A model generated the notes under the pieces. It searched no databases, had not been told where the DNA came from, and saw only the letters and a program-made list of their open reading frames with translations. 64,000 nt of DNA from Megaustenia siamemsis (Eukaryota; Mollusca; Gastropoda; Stylommatophora; Ariophantidae). Shown one piece after another: positions 19,811 to 30,899 of the stretch. Position 1 is the first letter of the stretch, and each line of letters opens with the position of its first letter. Location of the stretch: assembly GCA_032433765.1 (NCBI GenBank), contig JAVIAB010000025.1, forward strand, positions 34,582,282 to 34,646,281, written 5' to 3'. A program made the translations under genes and the position numbers.

Positions 19811-21290
19811 CTCTTTCCTTCCTCATCTGCCTTTCAGCGTCGAGGGGAGACATAATTTGCGGTCTTTTGTTCTTCTGTTCGCCTCTGCTGCTGTTATGTT
19901 TCCTAGTGCTTCTAATATTCCATCAATCCATCTTTTTCGTGGTCGACCCTTGGGTCTGGTGTTCTCACAACGTTTGTTGAAGGCTCGTTGTGTTGTGTTT
20001 TGTTCTTTCTGCCTTGTCACGTGGCCAAACCATTTTATCTGTTGTTTCTTTATATATTCTATGGCGTGGGCTATTCCTAACTTTTTTCTCAGTTCTTCAT
20101 TTCTGATCTTATCTCTCAGACTGCTTCCTGTCATTCGTCTAACACATTTAATCTCTGTAGAGGTTATTTTTCTTATTGTTCTTGCATCTAGGGTCCAGGT
20201 CTGGCATTGGTAGCACAACGTTGGGATGACGATTGCATTGTATAGTGCTCGTTTTGCCTCCAGAGTTATTTCCTTGTTGGACAATGGTGGTGATAACTGT
20301 CCGATGATTTGACAAGCTTTGTTGCATCTTGATTCTATCTCTGCTGTTTGGGAATTATCGTTTGTCATTAGGCTTCCTATGTATTTGAATTCCTCTACTT
20401 GTTTTAGTTGTCTGCCTTCTATAGTTATGTTTATTTTCTGTTTATTTTTGGCGACATTCATGACTTCTGTTTTGTTGATGTTGATTTTCATGTTGTACTT
20501 TGTGCCTGAGATGTTGAGTTTGTTTAAGTGTTCTCGTAGGTCTTCTATTGTTTCATGTATTAGTGCCTGGTCGTCTGCAAATAGAAGCTCGTTGATCTCC
20601 ACTGTCTCTGATGGGTTGGCTAGCTTGCATATATGGTCCATGTATGTAATAAACAGTAGGGGGGATAGTACGCACCCTGTCTTACACCTGATCTAACTTC
20701 GAAGTGGTCTGTGTAGCCTGCTGCTGTTCTGACCCCGCAGCTGCTGTTGACGTAGAGACTTTTAATAAGGTTGATTAGATGTTGGCTTACTCCTTATGTT
20801 GTTAGTATCTCCCACAGCTGTTCTCTGTTTACTCTGTCTAATACTTTTTCCTGGTCAATGAAGGCTATGTATAAGTTTTGATTGTGTTCTTTCGTTTTTT
20901 CTGCAAGCTGTTTTAGTGTGAATAGTACGTCGGTACATCCTCTGTTTTTTCAGAACCCCATTTGAGAATCTCTTAACTGTAGTTCTATTATTGGTCTCAG
21001 CCTTTTTTCCAAGATTTTGGCGTATAGCATTCCTACATGGCTGAGAAGAGCCATATATATTGACTGCAGTCTCTTTTGCTACCTTTCTTTTTCCATATTG
21101 GTATAATGATTGCCTGTTGCCAGTCTTCTGGGTCTTGTTGTTGGTGCCACGCTGCATTAAATATTCTGATGATGAGGGAGCAAAACCAGAAAGGGATGTG
21201 ACCATTTTTTGGACGTCCCTGATCCTGATGCTCCGAATGAAGTCTGCAGTAATTCTCTTTACAATATCAGGATCAGCCTGCTTTGAAAGG
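19811..21290 (-). pseudogene. LINE-E reverse transcriptase, 3' part
   Basis: The minus frame 20641-19823 (272 codons) contains the palm motif LLFADDQALI, then KYNMKININKTEVM, EEFKYIGSLM, CYQCQTWTLDARTIRK, IKWFGHVTRQ and RPKGRPRKRWIDGI. Upstream, to about 21220, frames broken by stops and indels give EDWQQAIIIPIWKKKGSKRD (fingers) and a QEKVL/YIAFID-like palm A region. This is a non-LTR retrotransposon reverse transcriptase different from RTE-A and RTE-B. It is inactive because of several frame breaks. The 5' piece continues at 21646 beyond an inserted SINE. Confidence 0.8.
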
Positions 21291-21297
21291 CTGTATG

Positions 21298-21641
21298 AGG
21301 GACTGGTTGGTCTTGAGGCAAGACGCCGGCCTCGAGACAGAGAAGTTGTGTATTCAAATCCCGGCTGCACCAGTTGGATTTTATTCATGATTTCTCTCTG
21401 CGGCAACTACCCCTGGTCTCAGCAGCGAGTACCGGATTGAAACTTAAATTACTCATCGACAGAATAAAAAATATGAGTTCCTCTAAAGACGGAGTTATCT
21501 GCCTGTGCGACGAGGGACCCCTGTACACACGGCTGCTAGGGAGCAACGGATTAATTAACATGCAAATTCAGTTCATAGTCTCAAGGGACTTCTTCAGAGG
21601 TAAAAGCTGGTGATCGCAAAAAAAAAAAAAAAAAAAAAAAA
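21298..21641 (+). mobile_element. SINE B copy 2 with poly(A) tail, inserted in LINE-E
   Basis: Shares head (GAGGCAAGACGCCGGCCTCG; box-B-like ATTCAAATCCC) and body (ATTTCTCTCTGCGGCAA) with the copy at 3208. It ends in about 24 A residues (21618-21641). It separates two parts of LINE-E. Confidence 0.75.
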
Positions 21642-21645
21642 CAGA

Positions 21646-21765
21646 AAGAAAATATACTGTATCTGATACCATCCGGCCCTAGGGCGCTGTCTGTGGCATT
21701 TTTGATCGTGCGAAATATATCCTCAAAACTGATTAGATTGAAGAATCTTATGAATCTTCGAGTGT
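21646..21765 (-). pseudogene. LINE-E fragment upstream of the SINE
   Basis: The minus strand reads ISFEDIFRTIKNATDSALGP followed by DGIRY, the conserved (P/G)xDGI region at the start of non-LTR reverse transcriptases. Position and orientation fit the 5' side of the copy at 19811-21290. Confidence 0.6.
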
Positions 21766-21904
21766 GGAGTACACACTTTATGGACGGTGTTCATGTTGTA
21801 TTTATCATCGGCAAATATATTTGTGAGCAATGTGATCATCACAAACTAGGCCAGAGCCATCTTTCTTTCCACACAAACATCGTAACTATCGTCACTTTAA
21901 TGTC
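21766..21904. other. no recognised feature
   Basis: Could be more of LINE-E; no clear frame. Confidence 0.3.
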
Positions 21905-22470
21905 ATCATCATGTGCCATATCGATTGGCGTAAGCGATCGTGTCCTTCCACAATTTTCTGTCAAAAGTGCATTGTGTCAGTTCTGTTGGTGACTGTTTTC
22001 CATGCCAAGACATCAAGCTATCTATAGTATCTTCTCTCTCTGTCGTCCGCGATCTTTCTTTCCCTATATTTTGCAAGTTGTAACCAAGTATTCCAACTTT
22101 GCTCTTCTCATTATGTGCCCGAACAATTTTGATTGTTTCGTTCTGATGTTTTTTAGGAACTTCCTTTTTAGTGTTGATCTCTTGAGAATATTCTCGTTGG
22201 TATTTTTTGGTGTCCAGGAAACTTTCAACATTCTTCTGAGTAATCCCATCTCTGTGGCCTCTAATCGTCTTTTCATTCGTTTGTCTACCATCTATGATTC
22301 GCATCCAAAGGTGAGAAGTGCTTCTATATACTACCGAGGAACTATCTTTCTCACTTCTATTGACATAGATTTGTTGCATAAGATATTTTTCATTTTCTGA
22401 AATGCTATTTTGTCCTGAGCAATTCTGTTTTTTTTATTTCTGTTGTGCATCTTCCATACGAAATATGAAG
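21905..22470 (-). pseudogene. RTE-B LINE 3' fragment
   Basis: The minus frame at 22291-22064 reads MKRRLEATEMGLLRRMLKVS, then SKLFGHIMRRAKLEYLVTTC. The tail region with CATCATCATG on the plus strand is at 21905. This is a subtype with RRLEATEM, shared with 30520-30850 and 41046-41990. Confidence 0.8.
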
Positions 22471-22482
22471 AATGCTGGATAT

Positions 22483-23645
22483 CATCATCATCATCAAATA
22501 CTGTGCCTACTGGCGTAGTTGATCATGTCTCTCCACAACTTTCGATCTCGATAGTTCTTTATCATTTCTGTTGTTGACCTTCTGCCAAACCATTCTTTTA
22601 AGCTGTTTGGTATTTTCTCTCTTTGCTTCCCTATATCTCTTTGTCCCTCAACTTTTCCAGTTGTTACAATATATTCCAGTTGTTCCCTTCTCATTACATA
22701 GACTAAAAATGATTATTGTTTCTTCCTAATATTGGAAAATAGCTCTCTTTTTGCTTTGACCTCTTTCAGAACATTGTCATTACTATTCTTAGCTGTCCAT
22801 GGTACTCTCAACATTCTTCTGTAAAACCACATTTCTACAGACTCCAGTGATTTTCTTGTCTGTTGTCCTACTGTCCATGATTCACATCCATACGTTAAGA
22901 CTGGTTCTACATAACATTTATGAACTCTTTTTCTTGTTTAAATTGTCAAAAATGGATTGCATAGTATTTTCCTCATTTACTAGAAAGTTGTTTTTGCATG
23001 AGCCATTATGCATCTCAACTCTTTTGTACAACTTCCCAAATATTTAAATTCATTTGCCTGTTTTAATATTGTTCCACTTGTCTTTATTTTGCACTGAGGT
23101 GATGTCTTTTTCTTTGTTGTTACCATTACTTCTGTCTTTTTACTATTAAAGCTGAGTCCTTTATTTTCGCTTTCTTTCACTATAATGTCCAATATTTCTT
23201 GTAACTCATTTTCACTACTAGAGATAAGACTGTATCATCAGCATACCTTAGATTATTTATATTATGACTTCCAATTGTTATTCCAAGCATGCCCCATATG
23301 GATCTTAAAATAATCTCACTATAAATATTAAATAAATCTGGTGACAGCACACAACCTTGCCTAAAACCCTGTTTCATTTGTTGAAACATTTCCAATTGGA
23401 TTACAGTTCTTATGGCCGCTGTTTGTTGCCAGTACATGTTCTTTATTATTCTTATATCTTTGCAGTCTACGTTTATGCTTTCTAAAATTTTGATTATTTC
23501 TTGGTGCTTTACTTTGTCAAATGCCTTGTTGTAATCTATGAAACATAGGTATAGATCTGTTTTCACCTATATGGCTCTTTCTACTAAAGATCTTCTGATA
23601 TATATGGCATTGCTTGTTCCTTTACACTTTATAAAACCTTTACGT
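22483..23645 (-). pseudogene. RTE-B LINE, longest copy with reverse transcriptase palm
   Basis: The minus strand from 23566 reads LCFIDYNKAFDKVKHQEIIK (palm A), then GFRQGCVLSPDLFNIYSEII and NLRYADDTVLS (catalytic YADD, near 23245), followed by NSKKTEVMVTTKKKTSPQCK, the MLRVPWTAKNSN-like region and YIVTTGKVEGQRDIGKQREK. It ends in (GAT)n at 22483-22495. The order of motifs identifies a non-LTR reverse transcriptase of RTE/BovB type. Frameshifts at about 23190 and 22980 inactivate it. The endonuclease is missing. Confidence 0.85.
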
Positions 23646-23689
23646 TTATTTATAAAACCACTGTCGTAAATACTTTGTACAATTGAAAT

Positions 23690-23760
23690 AGAGAGAGAGA
23701 GAGAGAGAGGGAGAGAAAAGACAGAGAGGGAGATATAAAGATAAATAAAGGGTGAAGGAC
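23690..23760. repeat. (GA)n microsatellite
   Basis: GAGA run followed by degenerate purine-rich sequence. Confidence 0.85.
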
Positions 23761-23889
23761 ATATAAAGAGTTCAATGAGAAGGGAACAATTAGAATAAGA
23801 GGTCGGGTGCGAGAAGAAATGACAGGAAAGCGTGAAGGGTGTGAAAGGTGTGCTGCACGAGAATTGTATGGATCATGTGACAAAGTAGA

Positions 23890-25499
23890 CAGGTGAGAAG
23901 AAAATGTTAAAACAAGTCAGTTACGAGCTAGCGGTGACGGAGAAACAGGTCCTGCCGAAGGGCGTCAGCCTGGGTGGCTGACAACCCTTGAAAGTGTTGT
24001 ACATATATTCGTGTGATATTTTGTGTAGTCAGATGTAGACCAGCTCGAGACGCGGAAGGTTGTCCAGGCTAGCGTCTCGAATAGTACTTAGTGGTTAGTT
24101 ATTACTGAAGTATCAAACAGCCCTTGAGAAGGGACGATGTTAGATAGTCACCCAGAAATAATTGGGTACTACAGCCAGTTAGCGTAGTGATCGTTTTTGT
24201 TCTACAATGCCGTGTGATTCGGCGAGAACCTGGCAGAAGACAAGGATGTGTGTAATTCGGACTTGGTGAGTAAGAAACTCACCTACTTGGTTAAGTTATA
24301 TGTGAGCTGGTTCTGTTAAACAATTCAAGTCATTGTCAAGTTAAATCAAGTCAATTGTCATTTATATGATTTAAATGGAGCGCAAGAGAGTCAATGTTGT
24401 TCTTGTGTTGGCAGCGAGATTATTGCTGAAGAGACACAAGTGTGTGTCTTAGATAAGTAATTGTCAATTTTAATTCAAGTCTTTGTCAAGTTAAATCAAG
24501 TCAATTGTCATTTGAAATGGAGTGTAAGAGAGTCAATGTTCTTGTGTTGGCAGGGATAGTATTACTAAACGAGGCACGTGTGGTGTCTTAATCAAGGCAT
24601 TATCAAAATTAGCGGAGCGCACGAGAGTTTCAAAGTGTTCTAATGATGGCAGCGACATGGCTGCTAAGGAGACACAGATATGTGTCTTAATTGAGACCAT
24701 GGTCAATTTAATGAGTGCAAATGATCATCAATATGTTTGTTTTGCTGGCAGACGCAGAGCGGCTGGAATGGTCCAGGTGTTTACCAATATTCAAGTGTGA
24801 TAGACTAGTGAGAGTGACAGATTCAATTTGTTGATGTAAATTGATGGTGTTCACAGGGCTGCTAGAACACTGATTACAGAAGTAATTGAGTGGTGGCAGC
24901 GATTACAATAAAGTTCTTCATTTGTTCTAATAGTGAGTTTGTCAATGTGTTGCAGTTTAGTAATTGTCATACGGCTTTGTGAATGAACGGACTGAGGTTG
25001 TACTTCTATTATCCACAACACGAAGTACTAATTAACACAGCACAGCCATTCATGCTGATCGGGGATGGTCAGCTGTGGCCGAACTAGGCCAGGTCAAGTT
25101 GTCATACAGATCGCCTCGTTGCATCGAGGGAGAAGTGACAGGTGTTGCACGGCGCGAAGGCCTTCATGTAAACATTGAGGTATTACGTTCACGGCACGGC
25201 GACAGGCGTTGGCGACCACGGGAGAAGTGGGCCGCTGATGCTAATAAGTAAACAACGTGCATCGGCGTCACTATTAATCAATATCCATCAAATCGGATTA
25301 AATATTATTGAATATCAATATTATTCAATATCAATTCTATTCATATATATTCATCGCATTTTCACTGGTACACAATCATGAATCGCCACAACAATAGAAA
25401 TCACGACAACAACGTTAAGGGGGATTCCGATGAAAAACCCGCATTCGGTAGGAGATATCATCTGCTACAGGTGACACCCAATGCTGGATTTACCGGGGA
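23890..25499. other. unclassified 1.6-kb segment with internal imperfect repeats
   Basis: Three imperfect ~130-bp units occur at about 24327-24455, 24470-24600 and 24600-24730; each has GTCAATTGTCATTT/GCGCAAGAGAGT-like text, then TGGCAGCGA or GGCAGGGA and a GTGTGTCTTA end. Near 24892 is GTGGTGGCAGCGATTA. An ATG at 25378 opens a 41-codon frame (NRHNNRNHDNNVKGDSDEKP...) that is cut by the RTE-B copy at 25500. This could be the leader and gag start of an LTR element, but no LTR pair or pol was found. Confidence 0.35.
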
Positions 25500-25770
25500 T
25501 AAAGAGAGCTAATTTTTAATATTAGGAAGAAACAATCATTTTTTGTCCATGTAATGAGAAGGGAACAGCTGGAATATATTGTAACAACTGAGAAAGTTGA
25601 GGGACGAAAAGATAGAGGGAAGCAAAGAGAAAAGATACTAGACAAGTTAATAGAATGGCTTGGCAGAAGTCAGCAACAGAAATGATAAATAGCTGTCGAG
25701 ATCGAAAGTTGTGGAGAAACATGATCACCTTCGCCGTCAGGCCTGATACTTGATGATGATGATGATGATA
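25500..25770 (+). pseudogene. RTE-B LINE 3' end with (GAT)n tail
   Basis: Degraded C-terminus (SFFVHVMRREQLEYIVTTEK-like), ending GTGGAGAAACATGATCACC and TTGATGATGATGATGATGAT at 25752-25769. Strongly 5'-truncated. Confidence 0.8.
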
Positions 25771-26135
25771 CCAGGGAAGTCATCGATCGGGACAGCCACT
25801 GCCCCCTCAGTTCCCATAAGTTGTATCGTTGATAGTTTTATTTGTAACAGAGATGGGCTAGTTGTTTTATGTGGAAGTTGCATGTGTGTCCCACCAGAGT
25901 GTGTGCATGTTTGTGTGCTGTCTGTGTGTGTGTGTGCGTCGTTTGTGTGCTGAGAGTGTGTGTGCTATTTATGTACTGCATGTGTGTGTACTGCGTATGT
26001 GTGCTACGTATGTGTGCGTCGTTTGTGTGATGTGTGTTTCAGTTCAACCCGTCATTTACCTGCTCTGTGAACAGCCCATTTCTACACAAACCATAATTCA
26101 TTTAAAACATTCATAGTAACATAATTGTAGTCTCG
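25771..26135. other. unassigned segment, partly (GT)-rich
   Basis: 25771-25890 is open on both strands (plus: TATAPSVPISCIVDSF; minus: LLQIKLSTIQLMGTEGAVAV) and cannot be assigned. 25895-26040 is degenerate (TGTG/CGT)n. A possible acceptor TGTGTGTTTCAG at 26041 precedes a short plus frame with FTCSVNS. Confidence 0.3.
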
Positions 26136-26139
26136 ACCA

Positions 26140-26432
26140 GATTTGGTTTGAATTATTTTATTTTGGCTTCTGATTAATATTATACATTGGAAAACATAGA
26201 ATTAAATATTTTCTTATGCTTGAGAGTCAGAATTGTCAAAATACAAATTTTCCCGGGGATTTGATCGTGTTTGTAATGAGAGAGCCACCATATAGACACT
26301 ACCTTTGATCTTGTTTGTAATGAGAGAGCCACCATATAGACACTATCTTTGATCTTGAACACTGTCATGCGCTCACTTCCGTTAGACTGGCAAGGCTCGT
26401 CAGGTCCCCACACAAAGAGGTTAACCTGGAAT
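26140..26432 (-). CDS. candidate terminal exon with 44-bp internal duplication
   Basis: On the minus strand a good acceptor (ACTTTCAATTCCAG, AG at 26434-26433) opens the frame VNLFVWGPDEPCQSNGSERM then TVFKIKDSVYMVALSLQTRS. A 44-bp direct duplication (units at about 26308-26351 and 26264-26307, containing ATATGGTGGCTCTCTCATTA) shifts the frame. With one unit the frame would end ENLYFDNSDSQA and stop. An AATAAA signal lies at about 26156-26162 on the minus strand. A DNA transposon inserted 12 bp upstream of the acceptor (26447). It may be the 3' end of a gene now disabled or of the Ig gene; the family is not recognised. Confidence 0.35.
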
Positions 26433-26900
26433 TGAAAGTAATATTATAGCTCGTTTCAAAACATATGCACAACTTCAAAACGCTATTACTCTCTAACCGT
26501 TTGTTAAATACTTTTGAAATTTTCCAAATGTTATTAGAATGCAAAAGACCCTTTAAATGTATATTTAACAAATATCTTGCAGCTGCAGTTTTCTTAAAGC
26601 GGCGATATTTCTTTGATGTTTGTCAAAATTGTAAATTGTGAAGCCCTAAAGAATAGAAATTACCGTAGTTGCTGGTCTACGATTAATTTTCACTAGGTAA
26701 AGGCGTGGCCGTAATGGGGAAATAACTGGATAAAACAAAACACCAGGAGAATTATTGTCTGCTCAGTTCGAGGACGGACGATAATAATATCAAGGTATAC
26801 CTGTATGTCCAATTTTCATAGTTGTGTGGTCCTGAAAAGGACCGTTTGTTGACATAATTTAAGGTAATATAGGGGCCAACATTGTGGGGGCTATATACTT

Positions 26901-27307
26901 TCATTCTGAATCAGACGAGTCTAAAAGATTAACTGTTTGGGGTTGAACATTCCACAAACCATCATTTTTCCAATATTCCTCTTCCTGTTTTAAGACGTGG
27001 TCTTCACATTTAGCCCAATAATCTTTGTCTATATTTAATAAAGCGAGATTAGCAAGAGTCTTTACATCGCATATTTTGAATGTTGTATTTTCATCTGCCA
27101 CTTGTCCTTTTAATTTTGCCCAGATTAGTTCTATTGGATTTAAATGAGCATGGTAAGGTGGCAGCCTCAAACTTATATGACCGTGCTCTTGGATAATCTT
27201 ATCTATTTGAAAAATCTTTGTCCTCTGTTTTTGCTTTACTAGAGATAGTAATTCAGGTTTTAAGTACATGTTATTAAATTGTATGTGCTCCTTTGTGAGC
27301 CATATCT
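26901..27307 (-). pseudogene. DDE transposase, C-terminal part (copy 2)
   Basis: Reads YLKPELLSLVKQKQRTKIFQ, then HGHISLRLPPYHAHLNPIEL, which carries the third catalytic residue (E of NPIEL), and ends NLLDSSDSE. It is separated from its N-terminal part by the nested element. Confidence 0.9.
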
Positions 27308-27918
27308 TATAGTCCGTTCAGAATCGTTTGCCGAGATGTTATGATTTATAATTCAAAAAGTTCTTGATGATTTCACATGATTTTTGGCATACGGTGTTAA
27401 AATGTCCATGTCACGAGAACATATGTGTTACTCGATGTCTAGCTATAACGGTTTTCTTAAAGCGGCGAATTCCTTTGATCTTTGCCCATTTAACTATTAT
27501 TTTGACCCTAATCAAAATGTTTTACAGTAATCTAGTGCAACGATGACCCATAGGCGTGTCCATAAAATTTTACTTGGTGGCAAGTATACAAATTTTAAAT
27601 TATATATAGAACTTTTGTTCGTAGAGTCAATTTGATATAGTTCCATGCTCTTGGTGTGAGTTTCCCAAATGTTGTCGCTGCCTTTCAAATACGTACATTT
27701 AGTTCCTCATCTAAGGAAGTGTGGCTGTAATAGTGGATCCAAGATAGCTGAACTTCTGTACTGACTCAAGCAGGCTTCCATTCAAAGTAATGGTTGTTGG
27801 TTTGCTTATAACATATTTTTGATTGCTTGGGTGGTCTTGAACAATAAACTGTTTAACAAATCAACTAGGAAATTTTGCAAATCAAACTATTTATCTGTAG
27901 ACTTAATCAGAGTAATGA

Positions 27919-28665
27919 TCATTCAGAATCAGACGAGTCAAATAGGTCGATTACTGCTTTCGGCTGAACAAACAACAAACCATCCTTTTTCCAATATTCC
28001 CCTTCTTGTCGTAACACATGATCCTCACATTTTACCCAGTAGTCTTTATTTATATTTGATAGAGCCTGATTTGTAAGTGTCTCAACATTGCATAATTTGA
28101 AAGTTTTATTTGTATATGCTACGTGTCCTTTAACTTTTGCCCAAACTAGTTCTATAGGATTTAAGTGTGCATGATATGGAGGTAGTCTCAAACATCTATG
28201 GCCATGTTCTTGAATTAACTTGTCTATTTTAAATATCTTTGTACGTTGTGTCTGTTTTACAAGGCTAAGCAATTCGGGTTTCAAGTAGCTGTCGTTAACT
28301 TGTATGTGTTCTTTTATGAGCCACGTTTTGATTGCATCTTTTGTACTTGATGATGTTGGGATTCTATCTTCTACGTTAACTACGTTATGGTATGAAGCAT
28401 TGTCCATTATCAGACAAGAAGGTCGATCTAATATTGGAAGGATACTTTTCTCGATCCAGTCTTTAAATATGTGCCCATTCATTTCGGAGTGGTAGTCTCT
28501 ATTGTCTATGGATTTTGAAATGAAAACGAGATGAGCATTCTGCAACAACCCATTATGTCTGCTACCTGCATGTGCAACTATCAAACGTTGCCTTTACTGC
28601 TTGGTACTGATCTTTTAATACTTCCATCTGCTAACTGCCATTCCTTTAATGTTATGCTCAGTAAA
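27919..28665 (-). pseudogene. DDE transposase of the nested element, N-terminus deleted
   Basis: The minus frame 28584-27919 covers IVAHAGSRHNGLLQNAHLVF, the second catalytic aspartate in CLIMDNASYHN, HLNPIELVWAKVKG with the catalytic glutamate, and ends DLFDSSDSE. The spacing between those two acidic residues is 83 residues. Upstream, about 28650-28590 encodes KEWQLADGSIKRSVPSSKG, then a one-base deletion breaks the frame. There is no helix-turn-helix region or YLDE motif. It cannot make an active transposase. Confidence 0.85.
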
Positions 28666-28794
28666 ATATTTTGCCTTTATATTCATTCTCACATAGACTT
28701 GCAGAAGATAATATGGATAGTGCCGCCTCCTTTCTGTAAATATTGAGATTTGCCTCTGAATTATGACTCGAACTCGAGTCTACGGCCGTGATTT

Positions 28795-28802
28795 TGACGT
28801 CA
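28795..28802. promoter_or_regulatory. CRE-like palindrome TGACGTCA
   Basis: Exact match to the cAMP-response-element consensus inside the 5' non-coding part of the nested transposon. An 8-bp match alone is weak evidence of function. Confidence 0.2.
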
Positions 28803-29189
28803 CATAATTTCCGTTTCGGCTAAAATGTCATTTTGTGCTAAACGGGAAATTTCATATGTAACATTTCTTTATAAAAATTTATAGTGGAAACATAACTATT
28901 TTAGGACGGTGTGCATTCAGCCGTGAAGGTCATGCCTATATGTTAAAGAATCAGCTGTGAGATGTAAGCATCTACATAATCCCGCCGGTGTTTATAATAT
29001 CGATTAACTTTTTTTTAATATAGGTTAAATAAGGCATCTTTGAAACTGGATCACATTTCTTTGATAAAAAAATATTTTTATAGCGACATTAGTATTCTAA
29101 ACCTAACTTCAAAAGATCAATGCAAATGAACAATAAGTTTTTGAAAAAAATAAATTAATGTCTAGGCAAACGAATCTGAACGGACTATA

Positions 29190-30055
29190 ATAGCATCTTT
29201 TGTACTGGATGACGTCGGCACTTTATCTTCAAGTGCAACAATGTTGTGGTACGCTACATTGTCCATTATTAGGCAAGATGGTCGATCTAGTGCTGGGAGA
29301 ACAGAATTTTCAATCCAATGTCTAAATATGTGACCATTCATCTCAGAGTGATAATCCCGATTGTCTATGGATTTTGAAAGAAAAATGAGCTCTGCATTCT
29401 GTATTAGTCCATGTTGTCGACTACCTGCATGAGCAATTATCAAGCGCTGTCCTTTGCTGCTAGGTATTAATCTCTTAATCTTTCCATCTGATGACTGCCA
29501 TTCCCTTTGGTTAGTGTGGTGAGCATTGATCCATGTTTCATCCAAGTACACAATATCATAACCTTGCTTGCGCACCTCTTTTACTTCACGTAAGTACTTG
29601 CTTCTCATGACTACTATATGTGGCTTCTCACAGATGATGTTTCGTCCATTGGAATACTTTCTGAATGTAAAGCCTGCAGCTCTCACATTCCTCCATAATG
29701 TAGACTTTGATATTTCAATACTGTTGTTCTTTTTCAGCGATACTTTTAATTTTCTTATTGTAACAGTTTCATTCATACCCAACATTTTGCGAATTTCACT
29801 TCTAATAAGTTCACTGTCGAAATTATCCAACATTTTTGCTCTTCCTTGTGATTTTGTATATTTTGAACATTGACGGTCACGTGCTTGAATCCAGCGATTA
29901 AATGACCGTTTAGATAAATCCAAAATGTGTCTTGTCCTATTCTCAGGGTTTTCTAAAGAATGAAATAATCTTCCTCGTTTAGCCTCTTTGCAAAAATAGT
30001 CTTACATTTTTATTGCGATGTTTTGTAAACTGCAGAATTTCATTTTCAGACTCAT
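29190..30055 (-). pseudogene. DDE transposase, N-terminal part (copy 2)
   Basis: Starts at ATG 30055 (MSLKMKFCSLQNIAIKM). Codon 18 is TAA (30004-30002) where copy 1 has TAT. Downstream it is open through RSEIRKMLGMNETVTIRKLK, DIVYLDETWINAHH (first catalytic D) and CLIMDNVAYHN (second catalytic D) until the nested insertion. It therefore has one stop and one insertion, and lacks the stop seen in copy 1. Confidence 0.9.
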
Positions 30056-30519
30056 GATAAATGTTATTGTTCCACGTTACGCCGCTGAATTAACGGAAAT
30101 GGAACACACAATGCCTCATGTTTACTACAAGTGTCTAATTGTGTCAGATGACTCACGCGGAAATCGTGAAAAATCGTAAATTTGACCGTGTATAGATTTG
30201 TAATCGCTATTTTTAACTTAAATACTGTAAACACTAAGTTTTGACTACATCAATGGGTCGTTATAAATTTATATGAATCAAATAAGCAATAATAATAACC
30301 AAATGTTTGCTTTTAAAGAAATTAATTCCCTGTTGGGTTCTAATCATTATAACTATACATGCAAATTTTGAAAAAAATACAAAAAGCGGTTTAAAAGATA
30401 TTGATTTTTAAAGTTGGGCACGACTTATGAAACAAGCTATAGCAGTCGGGTGCACATTTTCAGACATAGTTACATGTGTTTATATTATTCGTTATCTGTA
30501 GATTTTATGTAAAGAACAA

Positions 30520-30850
30520 ATTATGACATAAGGAATTGAATCATGGACAGTAAACAAAGAAATGGAAAGACGATTAGAGGCCACAGAGATGGGATTTCTT
30601 ATAATAATGTTGAAAGTTCCCTGGACAGCTAAAGAAACCGAGGACATTCTGAAAGCGGCCAACACAAAAAGGGAGCTCATAAGAAACATCAGAAAGAAAC
30701 TATCAACATTTTGGGCAAATTATGAGAAGATGAAAGTTGGAATACTTTGTTACAACAGGCAAAATGCAAGGAAAGAGAGGTCGCGGACAACAAAGAGAGA
30801 AATAATAGATAGCTTGTGTCATGGCGTGAAAAACAGTCAACAATAGTATT
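30520..30850 (+). pseudogene. RTE-B (RRLEATEM subtype) LINE fragment
   Basis: The plus frame 30562-30846 reads MERRLEATEMGFLIIMLKVP, TAKETEDILKAANTKRELIR and ARKERSRTTKREIIDSL. Compare 21905-22470 and 41046-41990. It lies right next to the transposon end. Confidence 0.75.
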
Positions 30851-30899
30851 GATACGATCTACGGTGGATAGAAGATTGTGCAGAAATTCTAGACTCTTG

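Larger units (their letters stand above)
27310..29187 (-). mobile_element. related DDE transposon nested in copy 2 (1878 bp)
   Basis: Termini TAGTCCGTTCAGAATCGTTT and, inverted, TAGTCCGTTCAGATTCGTTT. The target TA is duplicated at 27308-27309 and 29188-29189, and the uninterrupted target is seen at about 43845-43857. It is a different subfamily from its host: termini differ beyond TAG, but the 3' untranslated motif TTCTTAAAGCGGCGA is shared. It is internally deleted: the DNA-binding half and the first catalytic aspartate are missing. Confidence 0.93.
26447..30439 (-). mobile_element. Tc1/mariner-superfamily transposon (DD82E-type), copy 2, interrupted
   Basis: The terminal inverted repeats begin TAGCTCGTTTCAAAA on the left and TAGCTTGTTTCATAAG on the right (read inward), flanked by TA on both sides (26445-26446, 30440-30441). 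Removing the nested element at 27310-29187 and its TA leaves about 2113 bp, matching the 2109-bp copy at 42598-44706. The transposase is on the minus strand. TA target duplications and a DDE transposase place it in IS630-Tc1-mariner. Confidence 0.93.

Noticed and set aside
22002..22400. 132-codon plus-strand hydrophobic frame
   Set aside because: Antisense of an RTE-B fragment whose minus strand gives clear LINE motifs.
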